DNA of 64,000 nucleotides from Microthrixaceae bacterium (GCA_020845705.1 JADLFH010000030.1:185579-249578), one strand, 5' to 3'. Positions 42,185 through 50,872 are shown, numbered from the stretch's first letter. A program made the numbers and translations. The notes: generated by a model from the letters alone, not told the origin.

Positions 42185-42709
42185 ATGGAACACCTCTGGG
42201 CCACCTGGCGGTCGAACTACGTGACTGGGGTCAGCGATTCGAGGACCACACCCACGCCCGAGGACGCCGAGGGCCGCTCGCTGTTCGAACGGATCCTCTC
42301 GGCGCCCGGTGACGACCGCGAGAAGCACATCGTGGTTCGAGGCCCCCACACCTTCGTCATCCTCAACCGCTTCCCCTACACGGTCGGCCACCTGATGGTG
42401 CTTCCTCTGCGAGCAGTGGCCGACCTCGAAGAGCTCAGCCCCGAGGAACACGCGGAGCTGTGGACCACGGTCACCCAGGCGGTTGCCGCCCTCAAGTCGG
42501 GATTGCGGTGCGAGGGCGTGAACGTCGGACTCAACCTGGGTGCCCCGGCAGGGGGATCGCAATCGGATCACCTCCATGTGCACTGCGTCCCGCGTTGGTC
42601 GGGCGACGCCAACTTCATCTCCGTCGCCGCGGAGACCCGTGTCCTGCCTCTCTCGTTGGACGAGGTCTGGGAGACGTTGGTGGCGGCGTGGGATGCTGGG
42701 CACCGATGA
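42185..42709 (+). CDS. HIT family hydrolase/phosphorylase
   Basis: A 174-residue HIT protein. The catalytic triad motif is HLHVHCVPRW near residues 125-134, with supporting segments FVILNRFPYTVGHLMVLPLRAVADLEEL and GVNVGLNLGAPAGG. Its closest known type by context and motif is the mycobacterial diadenosine tetraphosphate phosphorylase (Rv2613c) next to thrS. It therefore may degrade Ap4A, a by-product of aminoacyl-tRNA synthetases; this is inference from synteny. The start is 10 bp after thrS and its stop overlaps the next ATG. Confidence 0.9.
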   Translation: MEHLWATWRSNYVTGVSDSRTTPTPEDAEGRSLFERILSAPGDDREKHIVVRGPHTFVILNRFPYTVGHLMVLPLRAVADLEELSPEEHAELWTTVTQAVAALKSGLRCEGVNVGLNLGAPAGGSQSDHLHVHCVPRWSGDANFISVAAETRVLPLSLDEVWETLVAAWDAGHR

Positions 42710-43230
42710 CCGAGCCGTCCCCAGCCGACACCGACGACATCCCCAGCGACGACGAGGTGGTCGACGCTCTGCCCGAAGACCTCGACGCGACGGCGGCGGT
42801 GCCGGTCACCTTCCCGAACAACAGCCGCCGGCGGATCCCGGCGGTTCTATACCTGCTGATGGGCGGAGCAGCGATCGCGGTGTCGGTCGTCGCGGAGGGG
42901 ACCGCCTCGGCCAACGCCGGCCTGGCGGTCGGTGGAGGCATCCTGTGTCTGTTCGCGCTCTACGGGTTGGCGGCGGGCAGGGCGTTGCGGATCGACGAAT
43001 GCGAGGCGTTGGTGGTGGCGGCGACGAAGCTGGGCTATCCGGTGGGCCACGCCTCGGCACAGATGTCGTGGCGTGGGTTGTTGTCGAGGCCGGTGTGGCG
43101 CCTGCTGATCTACTCCAGCGAGGACCAGCCGTTGCGTCGGGCGATGGTGGTGGTCGACGGCGTCACGGGCGAGGTCGTCGAGTGGTTCTCGGAGGACAAT
43201 CCCGAGGACTGGAGCGCGTTCGCGAGCTGA
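42706..43230 (+). CDS. Conserved-looking two-TM membrane protein of unknown function
   Basis: A 174-residue protein. An acidic N-terminal tail (about 1-38; DDIPSDDEVVDALPEDLDA) precedes two TM helices (about 46-66 and 71-91). A cytoplasmic C-terminal domain with ALVVAATKLGYPVGHASAQMSW and a strand pair ending VVVDGVTGEVVEWFSEDN completes it. I do not recognise the family. The ATG overlaps the HIT gene stop (ATGA), so it is translated from the same mRNA. It sits between the HIT gene and the hairpin before pgsA, in a position with no counterpart in the mycobacterial cluster. Confidence 0.75.
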   Translation: MTEPSPADTDDIPSDDEVVDALPEDLDATAAVPVTFPNNSRRRIPAVLYLLMGGAAIAVSVVAEGTASANAGLAVGGGILCLFALYGLAAGRALRIDECEALVVAATKLGYPVGHASAQMSWRGLLSRPVWRLLIYSSEDQPLRRAMVVVDGVTGEVVEWFSEDNPEDWSAFAS

Positions 43231-43253
43231 ACGCCCCATACCATGGAATACCA

Positions 43254-43287
43254 AGATGATGTGCTAACTTGAGTTAGCGCATCATCT
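43254..43287. promoter_or_regulatory. 15-bp inverted repeat upstream of pgsA
   Basis: AGATGATGTGCTAAC (43254-43268) pairs with GTTAGCGCATCATCT (43273-43287) across a TTGA loop, with one T-G wobble. It ends 11 nt before the pgsA Shine-Dalgarno and has no T tract. It is either an operator dyad (core GCTAACT-TG-AGTTAGC) or an RNA attenuator/processing stem. Confidence 0.7.
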
Positions 43288-43310
43288 CTCGCCATCGAGG
43301 AGGATCCGTC

Positions 43311-44021
43311 GTGTTGGACGGACAGTTCCGCAAGCAGATCGACACCTGGGTGCAACCAGTTGGCCGCAGCGCCAAGCGGGCCGGCATCTCCGCCGATGTG
43401 ATCACCGCGATAGGTGTGGTGATGGCCGCAGCCTGCGCCGTCGCGATCGGGCTGGGCAACCTGCCGCTCGGTCTGTTGCTCCTGGTCCTCACCGGCGTCC
43501 CCGACCTGTTGGACGGGGCGATCGCGAAGGCCTCGGGCACGGCTCATCCCCGTGGCGCCTTCTTCGACTCGGTCACCGACCGGCTCAGCGATGCACTCAT
43601 CTTCGGCGGCGTCGCCTGGCACTTCACTCAGACCACCGACGGCGCACTGCCGCTGCTGCCCTTCGCCGTCTACGCGTCGGCGTCGGTGGTGTCCTACATC
43701 CGGGCCAAGGCCGATGCGCTCGGCTACAACGCCCATGTGGGGATCATCGAGCGTGCCGAGCGATTCCTCATTCTCGGCTTCGGCCTGCTGTTCGGGAGCC
43801 TCCTGCCATGGACGCTCGCCCTGATGCTGGCGCTCAACATGGTCACGGCCACGCAGCGTTTCGTGGCTGTCTGGAAGCAGGCCTCGGCCACCCGCCCCCA
43901 AGCGGTGCGCCGGCAGCGCAGGCGTCGCAGCGTCGGTGAGACCTCCGCCGCGGAGCGGTGGCGCCAGCGCCGCCTCGAGGCACGCGACCGCAACCCGCAG
44001 AGGCGTCGGGCGCCACGCTGA
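43311..44021 (+). CDS. pgsA: Phosphatidylinositol phosphate synthase (CDP-alcohol phosphatidyltransferase)
   Basis: A 236-residue polytopic protein of the CDP-alcohol phosphatidyltransferase family. The catalytic motif reads DLLDGAIAKASGTAHPRG...FFDSVTD (near residues 65-90), fitting DxxDGxxAR(x)8GxxxDxxxD except that the usual Arg after Ala is Lys. It would join inositol phosphate to CDP-diacylglycerol in the membrane, the first step toward PI and PIMs. The C-terminus is very basic. GTG 43311 follows a strong GAGGAGGA Shine-Dalgarno. Position before the acyltransferase and pimA supports the PIP-synthase role over PG-phosphate synthase. Confidence 0.9.
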   Translation: MLDGQFRKQIDTWVQPVGRSAKRAGISADVITAIGVVMAAACAVAIGLGNLPLGLLLLVLTGVPDLLDGAIAKASGTAHPRGAFFDSVTDRLSDALIFGGVAWHFTQTTDGALPLLPFAVYASASVVSYIRAKADALGYNAHVGIIERAERFLILGFGLLFGSLLPWTLALMLALNMVTATQRFVAVWKQASATRPQAVRRQRRRRSVGETSAAERWRQRRLEARDRNPQRRRAPR

Positions 44022-44032
44022 GCCGAGCGGTG

Positions 44033-44962
44033 CCGCTGTCGGAACGCCTGCGTGGCGAAATAACGGTCGGCGCGTTCCGGACCGGTGCCGCCCTGGGGCG
44101 CTTCGCGCCTCGCCCGCTGGGGATGGGGGTGACGTCGGCCGCGGCCAGGTTGGCGCGTGCGACGGCCACCGGTCGACGTGAGATCGTAGAGCGGAACCTG
44201 CGCCGCATTTATGGACCAGGCCTCAGTGGTCCCGACCTGTCACGCAAGGTGCAGGCCACCTTCGACTCCTACGCCCGCTACTACTACGACGCCTTCCGCC
44301 TCCCCTCGATGGAGACTTCACGGATCGCCGGAGGCATCGTGGTCGATGGCGTCGAGCACCTCGAGGAGGCGATGGCACACGACGCTGTCGGCCCGGTTCT
44401 GGCCCTGCCGCATCTCGGTGGCTGGGAGTGGGCGGCGGCGTGGATCACCAAGGTCCGGGGCTGGGGCCTCGCGGCTGTAGTCGAGGAGCTCGATCCGCCC
44501 GAGCTGTTCGACTGGTTCCTCCAGTTCCGCGAGTCCCTCGGGGTCAACATCATCCCCCTGGGAGCCGATGCGGCGGCTCGGGTTGCGGCGGCGGCGCTCG
44601 ACAAGGAGATCGTCTGCCTGTTGTCGGATCGCGACATCGGTGGCAACGGAGTGGAGGTCGAGTTCTTCGGCGAGCGGACCACGTTGCCCGCAGGCCCCGC
44701 GGTGATGGCGCTGCGGACGGGTTGTCGGATTCTTCCCACCGCCGTGTACTTCAACGAGGAAGATGGCGTGCGGGGCCTCGTCCGGCCTCCGCTGGAGGTC
44801 TCCCGGCAGGGGAGGCTCCGCGACGACGTGTCGAGGGTGACCCAACAGCTCGCGGTGGAGCTCGAGATCCTCATCCGCAAGGCACCCGAGCAATGGCACC
44901 TGATGCAGCCCAACTGGCCCAGCGATCGTGTCGCCAGTGGGTTCGGAGTGCCGGCCTCGTAG
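44033..44962 (+). CDS. PatM-like phosphatidylinositol mannoside acyltransferase (LpxL/HtrB family)
   Basis: About 309 residues of the lysophospholipid acyltransferase (LpxL/HtrB) family. The HX4E-type catalytic motif is HLGGWEWAA near residue 127. Other typical segments are VERNLRRIYGPGLS near the N-terminus and LLSDRDIGGNGVEVEFFGE near residue 200. In mycobacteria the homologue between pgsA and pimA acylates PIM mannose (PatM). The start is uncertain: GTG 44033 is the first usable start after the pgsA stop, and the frame is open upstream inside pgsA. Its TAG stop is the first half of the pimA -10 element. Confidence 0.9.
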   Translation, partial: PLSERLRGEITVGAFRTGAALGRFAPRPLGMGVTSAAARLARATATGRREIVERNLRRIYGPGLSGPDLSRKVQATFDSYARYYYDAFRLPSMETSRIAGGIVVDGVEHLEEAMAHDAVGPVLALPHLGGWEWAAAWITKVRGWGLAAVVEELDPPELFDWFLQFRESLGVNIIPLGADAAARVAAAALDKEIVCLLSDRDIGGNGVEVEFFGERTTLPAGPAVMALRTGCRILPTAVYFNEEDGVRGLVRPPLEVSRQGRLRDDVSRVTQQLAVELEILIRKAPEQWHLMQPNWPSDRVASGFGVPAS

Positions 44963-44965
44963 GAT
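44960..44965 (+). promoter_or_regulatory. Leaderless -10 of pimA
   Basis: TAGGAT includes the PatM stop codon (TAG) and ends 7 nt before GTG 44973. Confidence 0.55.
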
Positions 44966-44972
44966 CGAAGTT

Positions 44973-46067
44973 GTGCGAGTCGGTCTGATCTGTCCGTACA
45001 GCATGTCGATCCCCGGGGGCGTGCAGAACCAGGTGATGGGCCTCGGGCGGGCGTTGCGTGCGCGTGGCATCGACATCGAGGTGCTGGCCCCCACCGACGG
45101 ACCTCCGCCCGAGCCGTGGATCACGTCTCTCGGTCCGTCGCTGCTCAACCCGTCGAACGGTTCGGTTGCCCCGGTTGCGCCGAACCCTCCGACCCAGCTC
45201 CGCGCCATCCGGGCGCTGTGGGACGACGACTTCGACGTGGTGCATGTGCACGAGCCGCTCTGCCCCGGACCTGCGGTCACCTCGGTGGTGATGAAGACGG
45301 CGCCGATGGTCGGCACCTTCCACGCAGCGGGCCAACAGCCCGCCTACAAGTACCTCGGTTGGCTCGCCCGGACCTTGGCGCGTCGGCTCGACGTGAAGGT
45401 GGCCGTTTCCAACGACGCGAAGGCGCTGGCGGAGGAGGCGATACCGGGAGACTGGACGGTCCTGTTCAACGGCATCGAGGCCGACCGCTTCCGCTCGGAG
45501 CCGTGGGAGCGCCCCGAGGGTCGCAGGGTGGTGCTCTTCGTGGGCCGCCACGAGGAGCGCAAGGGCCTCGCGGTCCTTCTCGATGCGGTCGGCAACCTGC
45601 CCGACGACATCGTCGTGTGGGTTGTCGGCGAGGGACCCCAGACCGATGAGCTGCGAGCCCGCCACAGCCACGACCGGCGCATCGAGTGGCTGGGACGGGT
45701 GCCGGACGCGGAGCGCAACGCCAGGATGGCGGCAGCGGACGTCTTTTGTGCTCCGAGCGTCGGTGGGGAGTCCTTCGGTGTGATCCTGCTGGAGGCGATG
45801 GCGGCGGGAGCGCCGGTGGTGGCCTCGGACATCTCGGGCTACGCGGCGGTCGCCGGGGCGCTGGAGGACACCCAGCCGGCGGCGCTGTTGCCGCCGGCCG
45901 GCGACCCTGTGGCGCTCGCGGCGGCCCTGCGAAAGGTGCTGGACGACACCGAAATGGCGGCCGCGCTTCGGCGTGAGGGCGCGGCTCGCGTGGAGCGCTT
46001 CAGCATGGAGCGATTGGCCGATGCCTACCTGGATCTCTATGCCGGGCTGGTTCGGTCCATAGACTGA
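44973..46067 (+). CDS. pimA: Phosphatidylinositol alpha-mannosyltransferase PimA
   Basis: A 364-residue GT4 (GT-B fold) glycosyltransferase. The N-terminal motif RVGLICPYSMSIPGGVQNQV carries the Gly loop, VVHVHEPLCPGPAV is the acceptor-side segment, FVGRHEERKGL the start of the C-terminal nucleotide-binding domain, and GESFGVILLEAMAAGAPVVA the EX7E donor-binding motif. It transfers mannose from GDP-mannose to phosphatidylinositol on the cytoplasmic membrane face. The open frame begins earlier, but GTG 44973 gives the family N-terminus and lies 7 nt after TAGGAT. Synteny with pgsA and the PatM-like gene supports PimA. Confidence 0.92.
   Translation: MRVGLICPYSMSIPGGVQNQVMGLGRALRARGIDIEVLAPTDGPPPEPWITSLGPSLLNPSNGSVAPVAPNPPTQLRAIRALWDDDFDVVHVHEPLCPGPAVTSVVMKTAPMVGTFHAAGQQPAYKYLGWLARTLARRLDVKVAVSNDAKALAEEAIPGDWTVLFNGIEADRFRSEPWERPEGRRVVLFVGRHEERKGLAVLLDAVGNLPDDIVVWVVGEGPQTDELRARHSHDRRIEWLGRVPDAERNARMAAADVFCAPSVGGESFGVILLEAMAAGAPVVASDISGYAAVAGALEDTQPAALLPPAGDPVALAAALRKVLDDTEMAAALRREGAARVERFSMERLADAYLDLYAGLVRSID
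46060..46065 (+). promoter_or_regulatory. Leaderless -10 of lemA
   Basis: TAGACT overlaps the end of pimA and ends 8 nt before ATG 46074. Confidence 0.5.
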
Positions 46068-46073
46068 GCGCCG

Positions 46074-46664
46074 ATGCCCGGTTCCCTTCTCGCAATGTCC
46101 TCCGGTTTGATCGTCCTCGTCGTGGTGATCGCCGTTGTCCTGTTACCCGTGGTTTACGGCATCGCCAAGTACAACGGTCTCGTTGGGCTCCGCAACAAGA
46201 TCGAGAACGCGTACGCGCAGATCGACGTGCAGCTCAACCGCCGCCACGATCTGATCCCCAACCTTGTGGAGACCGTCAAGGGCTACGCCGCTCACGAGTC
46301 CTCCACCCTCGAAGCCGTCATCGCGGCCCGGAACGCAGCCACGGCGGCCACGGGTCCAGCCCAGCAGGCGCAGGCGGAGAACATGCTCAGCGGCGCCCTC
46401 AAGTCGCTGTTCGCCGTTTCGGAGGCGTACCCCGACCTCAAGGCGAACGCGGGGTTCCAGCAGCTCCAAACCGAGCTCTCCAGCACCGAGGACCGCATCG
46501 CCTACGCACGGCAGTACTACAACGACAACGTCCGCGCCTACAACGAGGGAATCCAGAAGTTCCCGGCGAACATCGTTGCGGGGATGTTCAAGTTCGGCGA
46601 ACGTGAGTACTTCGAGGCCGACGAGACCTCCCGCCAGAACGTCCAGGTCGACTTCGGTTCATGA
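46074..46664 (+). CDS. LemA family membrane protein
   Basis: A 196-residue LemA protein. One N-terminal TM helix (about 10-30) is followed by the conserved IENAYAQIDVQLNRRHDLIPNLVETVKGYA (split: YAQIDVQLNRRHDLIPNLVE), the helical bundle, and the C-terminal YNDNVRAYNEGIQKFPANIVAG. The TM helix anchors a large helical domain. Its function is unclear; LemA genes commonly neighbour HtpX-like M48 proteases, as here. The start is 6 bp after pimA and it overlaps the next gene by 4 bp. Confidence 0.95.
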   Translation: MPGSLLAMSSGLIVLVVVIAVVLLPVVYGIAKYNGLVGLRNKIENAYAQIDVQLNRRHDLIPNLVETVKGYAAHESSTLEAVIAARNAATAATGPAQQAQAENMLSGALKSLFAVSEAYPDLKANAGFQQLQTELSSTEDRIAYARQYYNDNVRAYNEGIQKFPANIVAGMFKFGEREYFEADETSRQNVQVDFGS

Positions 46665-47506
46665 CGCCTCTGGCCACGATGCTCGACGAGCGCGCCCGCG
46701 CCAACCGGGCGGCGATCTCGAAGCTGCGAACGCGCTCGGCATTGCCCCCCGCTGCGCTGGTGGCCGTGGTCGCCGCGGTGCTGGTGGCGCTGCCCACCAC
46801 CATCGTGGTCGGTGTGGTCGTGGGCTTGGCGGTGGGGGTCGCGCTCGGATGGTGGCGCCGGCAGGTGGCCGGCGACCGGGCCGTGGGTGTGCTCCTCGAA
46901 CTGTTGGACGCGCGGCCTGCAACCGAGGAGGAGTTCCCGCGGTACCTCAACCTCGTGGAGGGCCTCAGCATCACCACGGGGATCGAACAGCCCACCCTCT
47001 ACGTCGTCGATGACCCCGCGGCGAACGCCGCGGCCCTCGGGGCCGGAGCGAACGCGGCGCTGGTGCTGACCACGGGGTTGCTGGGCGGAATCGGCCGGGT
47101 CGAGTTGGAGGGGGTGTTGGCCGAGGAGTTGGCGCGCATCCGCGTGCTCGACGCCGACGTTGCCGCCAGGGGTGCCCTGTTGGCGTTCGGGCCCTTGTTG
47201 CGTCGCAGCGTCACCACCGATTCGTCCTCGGGCCCGGAGCCGGGCCGCGGCAAGTCGCCGCGACTGGCCACCGTGCTCGACGGTCGTCGCCACTTCATCG
47301 CCGACATGTCGGCGAGCTCCATGACCCGCTATCCGCCGGGCCTGCGTGACGCCCTCGTCAAGATGCAGTCGATCGGCACCGCGGTGAGTGGGGTCACCTG
47401 GGGAACAGCGCACCTCTGGATGTGCAATCCCCTGCCGTTGCCGGATGGGGATCAGACCGACCATCCGCCCCTCCAGCACCGCATCGACCTGCTGGCAGAG
47501 CTCTGA
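46661..47506 (+). CDS. HtpX-like M48 homologue without the zinc-binding site (pseudoprotease)
   Basis: A 281-residue protein with two TM helices (about 28-62) followed by a domain that aligns in pattern to HtpX-type M48 peptidases. EGLSITTGIEQPTLYVVDDPAANAAALG (split) corresponds to the VNAFATG-like region, and ALVLTTGLLGGIGRVELEGVLAEELARI to the strand plus HEXXH helix. Here the HEXXH positions read EELAR, so both zinc-ligand histidines are missing. It pairs with LemA by a 4-bp overlap. It is probably a non-catalytic partner or chaperone-like subunit (inference). A remote unrelated fold is not excluded. Confidence 0.75.
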   Translation: MTPLATMLDERARANRAAISKLRTRSALPPAALVAVVAAVLVALPTTIVVGVVVGLAVGVALGWWRRQVAGDRAVGVLLELLDARPATEEEFPRYLNLVEGLSITTGIEQPTLYVVDDPAANAAALGAGANAALVLTTGLLGGIGRVELEGVLAEELARIRVLDADVAARGALLAFGPLLRRSVTTDSSSGPEPGRGKSPRLATVLDGRRHFIADMSASSMTRYPPGLRDALVKMQSIGTAVSGVTWGTAHLWMCNPLPLPDGDQTDHPPLQHRIDLLAEL

Positions 47507-47517
47507 GAGGAGAGCCA

Positions 47518-48591
47518 ATGCAGTCCCGCCCCACCTCGCGCGCCCTCGCTGCGGCAGTCGCGGTCGCACTCGTCCTCGCGTCCTGCGGCGGCGGTGAGGA
47601 GACATCCAAGAAGGAGCGCCCCACCACCACCGAGGCACCGACGACGACCGCGGAGCCCACCACGACGGTTCCCAACGCCCCTCCGCCGACGGCCCCCCTC
47701 ACAGGCGTTGTCGTCAACGAGCAGCAGGCTCTTCGGGTCGCCCGCCCGGCTCTGGCCGTCAAGATCGACAACACCCCCGAGGCGCTTCCGCAGTGGGGTG
47801 TGAACAACGCCGACATCGTCTATGAGATCCAGGTGGAGGGCGTCAGCCGGCTGATGGCGATCTTCCACTCCGACGACGCGGCCCAAGTGGGCCCGACGCG
47901 CTCTGCCCGCTACAGCGACCCTCCGATCCTGGCGATGTTCGGCCGACCGATCTTCGGCTGGTCGGGTGCGAACAAGGGCGTGACGAAGGCGGTGAAGGCT
48001 GCCTCCTACATCAACAACGCGGACGCCATCACCGCACCCAAGGAGTACAAGCGCACCCGGGCCCGCTCCGCGCCGCACAACCTCCTCACATCCACCACGG
48101 GTCTCTACACCCACGCCAAGCCGGACGAGGGCACTCCGCCTCAGCAGTTCCAGTACCTGGCCCCCGGCGAGGGCAACCCCACGGCGAGCCCGCTCGCGGG
48201 GGCCAACGTGCAGGTGGGCACCACGCCGTCGAGTTGGGTGTGGGACGCGGCGGCGGGCGTCTACAAGCGCTGGGAGTACCGCAAGGCGCACGGCACCGAC
48301 GCGGGACAGGTGGTGTCGAGCAACGTCGTGCTCCTGGCAACCCGCTACAGCTCGCCGCGAAGCCCCATCGCCCAGACCACCGGGGCGGGCAACGCCCTCG
48401 TGCTCACCGGCGGAGTCGCGGTCCCCGGTGTGTGGTCCCGCCCGAAGGAGTCCGACACCTTCACCCTCACGGCGGTGGGTGGCGCACCCATCAAGCTGAC
48501 CCCTGGTCGCACCTGGGTCGAGCTCGCAGACCACCCGTGGGGGCCCATCGCTCCCGATGTCGCTGCGGGCATGCTCGCGGGCGGGAAGTAG
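47518..48591 (+). CDS. DUF3048 lipoprotein (YerB-like)
   Basis: A 357-residue lipoprotein. The signal peptide ends in a lipobox (VLASC, Cys about residue 23). A Thr/Pro linker (about 30-58) precedes two DUF3048 domains, recognisable by [26 protein letters not shown] (split: [16 protein letters not shown]) with the acidic [23 protein letters not shown], and a C-terminal copy with NVVLLATRY and the end [11 protein letters not shown]3048 has no well-established role. ATG 47518 follows AGGAGAG, 5-6 nt away. The gene ends 46 bp before pdxS, and its stop codon is part of TAGACT, a possible pdxS -10. Confidence 0.9.
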   Translation: MQSRPTSRALAAAVAVALVLASCGGGEETSKKERPTTTEAPTTTAEPTTTVPNAPPPTAPLTGVVVNEQQALRVARPALAVKIDNTPEALPQWGVNNADIVYEIQVEGVSRLMAIFHSDDAAQVGPTRSARYSDPPILAMFGRPIFGWSGANKGVTKAVKAASYINNADAITAPKEYKRTRARSAPHNLLTSTTGLYTHAKPDEGTPPQQFQYLAPGEGNPTASPLAGANVQVGTTPSSWVWDAAAGVYKRWEYRKAHGTDAGQVVSSNVVLLATRYSSPRSPIAQTTGAGNALVLTGGVAVPGVWSRPKESDTFTLTAVGGAPIKLTPGRTWVELADHPWGPIAPDVAAGMLAGGK

Positions 48592-48637
48592 ACTGTCGCT
48601 CCCACCGGAGCTGCGCCCCGAGGCGCCAGAGGACGAG

Positions 48638-49528
48638 ATGAGCGAACATCCCCACGAAACCGGCACGGTTCGCGTGAAGCGTGGCCTGGCCGAGATGCTG
48701 AAGGGCGGCGTCATCATGGACGTCGTCGATGCGACCCAGGCGCGCATCGCCGAGGATGCCGGAGCGTGCGCGGTGATGGCGTTGGAGCGGGTGCCGTCCG
48801 ATATCCGCCGTGACGGTGGGGTCGCTCGCGCGAGCGACCCCGAGATGATCGAGGGCATCAAGGAGGCCGTCACCATCCCGGTGATGGCCAAGGCCCGCAT
48901 CGGCCACTTCGTCGAGGCCCAGATGCTCCAGGCGCTGGGTGTCGACTACATCGACGAATCCGAGGTTCTCACCCCCGCCGATGAGGCCCACCACATCGAC
49001 AAGTGGGCTTTCACCGTCCCTTTCGTCTGCGGTGCGACGAACCTGGGCGAAGCCCTGCGACGCATCTCCGAGGGTGCCTGCATGATCCGCTCGAAGGGTG
49101 AGGCGGGCACCGGCAACATCGTCGAAGCGGTCCGCCACCTGCGGTCGATCCTCGGTGACATCCGCAAGATCACCCAGGCCGACACCGCCGAGCAGTTCGA
49201 CTGGGCGAAGCGGCTCCAGGCGCCCCTGGGGTTGGTTCAGGAGATCCATGCCACTGCCACGCTGCCGGTGCCCATGTTCTGCGCCGGCGGAATCGCCACC
49301 CCCGCGGACGCTGCGCTGGTGATGCAACTCGGAGCACAGGCGGTCTTCGTGGGGTCGGGCATCTTCAAGAGCGAACAGCCTGCCCTCATGGCCAAGGCCA
49401 TCGTCGAGGCGACCACGCATTTCGCGGATGCCGACATCCTCGTGAAGGTCAGCCGGGGCCTGGGCCGCTCCATGCCCGGCCTCGAGATGGGCGGGCTCGA
49501 GACCCGCCTGGCGGATAGGGGCTGGTAG
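48638..49528 (+). CDS. pdxS: Pyridoxal 5'-phosphate synthase subunit PdxS
   Basis: A 296-residue (beta/alpha)8 synthase. The N-terminal [18 protein letters not shown] contains the lysine that forms the chromophore with ribose phosphate, [19 protein letters not shown] is a family hallmark, and GADGGIT-like [15 protein letters not shown] with the second Lys segment [11 protein letters not shown] closes it. It makes PLP from ribose 5-phosphate, glyceraldehyde 3-phosphate and ammonia supplied by PdxT. ATG 48638 follows an AGAGGA Shine-Dalgarno. TAGACT at about 48591 could start a leader of about 34 nt. pdxT follows after 9 bp. Confidence 0.97.
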   Translation: MSEHPHETGTVRVKRGLAEMLKGGVIMDVVDATQARIAEDAGACAVMALERVPSDIRRDGGVARASDPEMIEGIKEAVTIPVMAKARIGHFVEAQMLQALGVDYIDESEVLTPADEAHHIDKWAFTVPFVCGATNLGEALRRISEGACMIRSKGEAGTGNIVEAVRHLRSILGDIRKITQADTAEQFDWAKRLQAPLGLVQEIHATATLPVPMFCAGGIATPADAALVMQLGAQAVFVGSGIFKSEQPALMAKAIVEATTHFADADILVKVSRGLGRSMPGLEMGGLETRLADRGW

Positions 49529-49537
49529 CCCATCGGC

Positions 49538-50119
49538 GTGACCGTAGGGGTCCTCGCTTTGCAGGGGGCCTTCGCCCTGCACCAACGCATCCTCGAATCA
49601 CTCGGCGTCGCCACCACTCAGGTGCGAGCGCCGCGCGAGCTGGCGGGCATCGACGCCGTCGTCATTCCCGGCGGTGAGTCCTCCACCATGTCGATGTTGT
49701 TGGAGCGCGGCGAGCTGTGGGAGCCGCTCGCTGAACGGCTGGCCGACGGGATGCCTGCGTTCGGCACCTGCGCCGGGGCCATCCTGTTGGGCCGCGAGAT
49801 CCTCGACGGACGCGACGACCAACGCTGCCTCGCAGCCATCGACGTGGCCGTGCGACGCAACGGCTATGGACGACAGGTCGACTCGTTCGAGGAGCCCCTC
49901 GCCGTCGCCGGCCTCGACCGAGCCGTGAACGGCGTGTTCATCAGGGCGCCGGTCATCGAGGCGGTGGGTTCAGGAGTCGAGGTGTTGAGCTCGCTCGACG
50001 TCGGCTCGGGGTCGGCGCAGCCGGTGCTCTGTCGTGAGCGTACGATCTTGGTCTCCACCTTCCACCCCGAGCTGAGTGGCGACGCTCGGCTGCATGAGAT
50101 GTTCCTCGAGTCGATCTGA
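49538..50119 (+). CDS. pdxT: Pyridoxal 5'-phosphate synthase glutaminase subunit PdxT
   Basis: A 193-residue class I glutamine amidotransferase. VGVLALQGAFALHQRILESLG opens the fold, PGGESSTMSMLLERG is the oxyanion-hole loop, GTCAGAILL holds the nucleophilic Cys, and STFHPELSGD carries the His-Glu pair. It produces ammonia for PdxS in a 12+12 complex. The GTG start is 9 bp after pdxS. The downstream yebC and ruvCAB genes follow the order common in actinobacteria. Confidence 0.95.
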   Translation: MTVGVLALQGAFALHQRILESLGVATTQVRAPRELAGIDAVVIPGGESSTMSMLLERGELWEPLAERLADGMPAFGTCAGAILLGREILDGRDDQRCLAAIDVAVRRNGYGRQVDSFEEPLAVAGLDRAVNGVFIRAPVIEAVGSGVEVLSSLDVGSGSAQPVLCRERTILVSTFHPELSGDARLHEMFLESI

Positions 50120-50125
50120 GGCGGT

Positions 50126-50872
50126 ATGTCCGGTCATTCCAAGTGGGCCACGATCAAGCACAAGAAGGGCGCAGCGGACAAGGCGCGCGGCAAGCTCTTC
50201 GCCAAGCTGATCAAGCAGGTCGAGGTCGCCGCACGCCAAGGCGGTGGAGACCCCGACACAAACCCGACGCTGCGGACGATGTTCCAGAAGGCCCGCGACA
50301 ACTCGGTGCCCCTCGACACCATCTGGAAGGCCGTCAAGCGCGGCACCGGTGAAGAGGAGGGTGTCACCTACGAGTCGATCAACTATGAGGGCTACGCCCC
50401 CGGCGGGGTTGCGGTCTACGTGGAGACGCTCACCGACAACCGCAACCGCACCGGCCCCGAGGTCCGGGCGCTGTTCTCGAAGAACGGCGGATCGATGGCC
50501 GAGCCGGGTGCGGTCGCATGGCAATTCGAGCGCAAGGGCATCGTCGTCGTTGGGGGCGATGTCGAGGAGGACGACCTGATGCTCGTCGCGCTCGAAGGTG
50601 GAGCCGAGGACATCACCCGCCAGGGCGACGAGTGGCATGTCACCTGCGGCCCCGGCGACACCATGTCGGTGCGCGACGCCATCGACGCTGCGGGGATCGC
50701 GGTGGCCTCGGCGGATCTCACGATGGTGCCCTCCACGCTGGTCACCATCGACACGACCGAGGCGGCAAAGGCAATCCTGCGGGTGATCGACGCGCTCGAC
50801 GACCACGACGACGTGCAAGAGGTGTACGCCAACTTCGACATCACCGACGACGTGGCCGCGGCGCTCGGATGA
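50126..50872 (+). CDS. yebC: YebC/PmpR family DNA-binding regulatory protein
   Basis: A 248-residue YebC protein. The N-terminus SGHSKWATIKHKKGAADKARG is the family signature, followed by NPTLRTMFQKARDNSVPLD and the acidic middle domain. YebC/PmpR proteins act as transcription factors or translation factors relieving ribosome stalling, depending on member. ATG 50126 follows a GAGGCGG purine stretch 6 bp after pdxT. The stop overlaps the next start (ATGA). Confidence 0.97.
   Translation: MSGHSKWATIKHKKGAADKARGKLFAKLIKQVEVAARQGGGDPDTNPTLRTMFQKARDNSVPLDTIWKAVKRGTGEEEGVTYESINYEGYAPGGVAVYVETLTDNRNRTGPEVRALFSKNGGSMAEPGAVAWQFERKGIVVVGGDVEEDDLMLVALEGGAEDITRQGDEWHVTCGPGDTMSVRDAIDAAGIAVASADLTMVPSTLVTIDTTEAAKAILRVIDALDDHDDVQEVYANFDITDDVAAALG

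Noticed and set aside
39908..42703. Very long minus-strand reading frame opposite thrS and the HIT gene
   Set aside because: It is a mirror of high-GC coding DNA, lacks any recognisable motif, and the plus strand encodes clear thrS and HIT proteins.
43268..43274. HspR-type operator (CTTGAGT half site) in the pgsA hairpin
   Set aside because: Only one half site is present; the ACTCAAG partner at 7-bp spacing is missing.
43254..43287. Rho-independent terminator
   Set aside because: The stem is strong, but no T tract follows (CTCGCC), so it was listed as regulatory instead.
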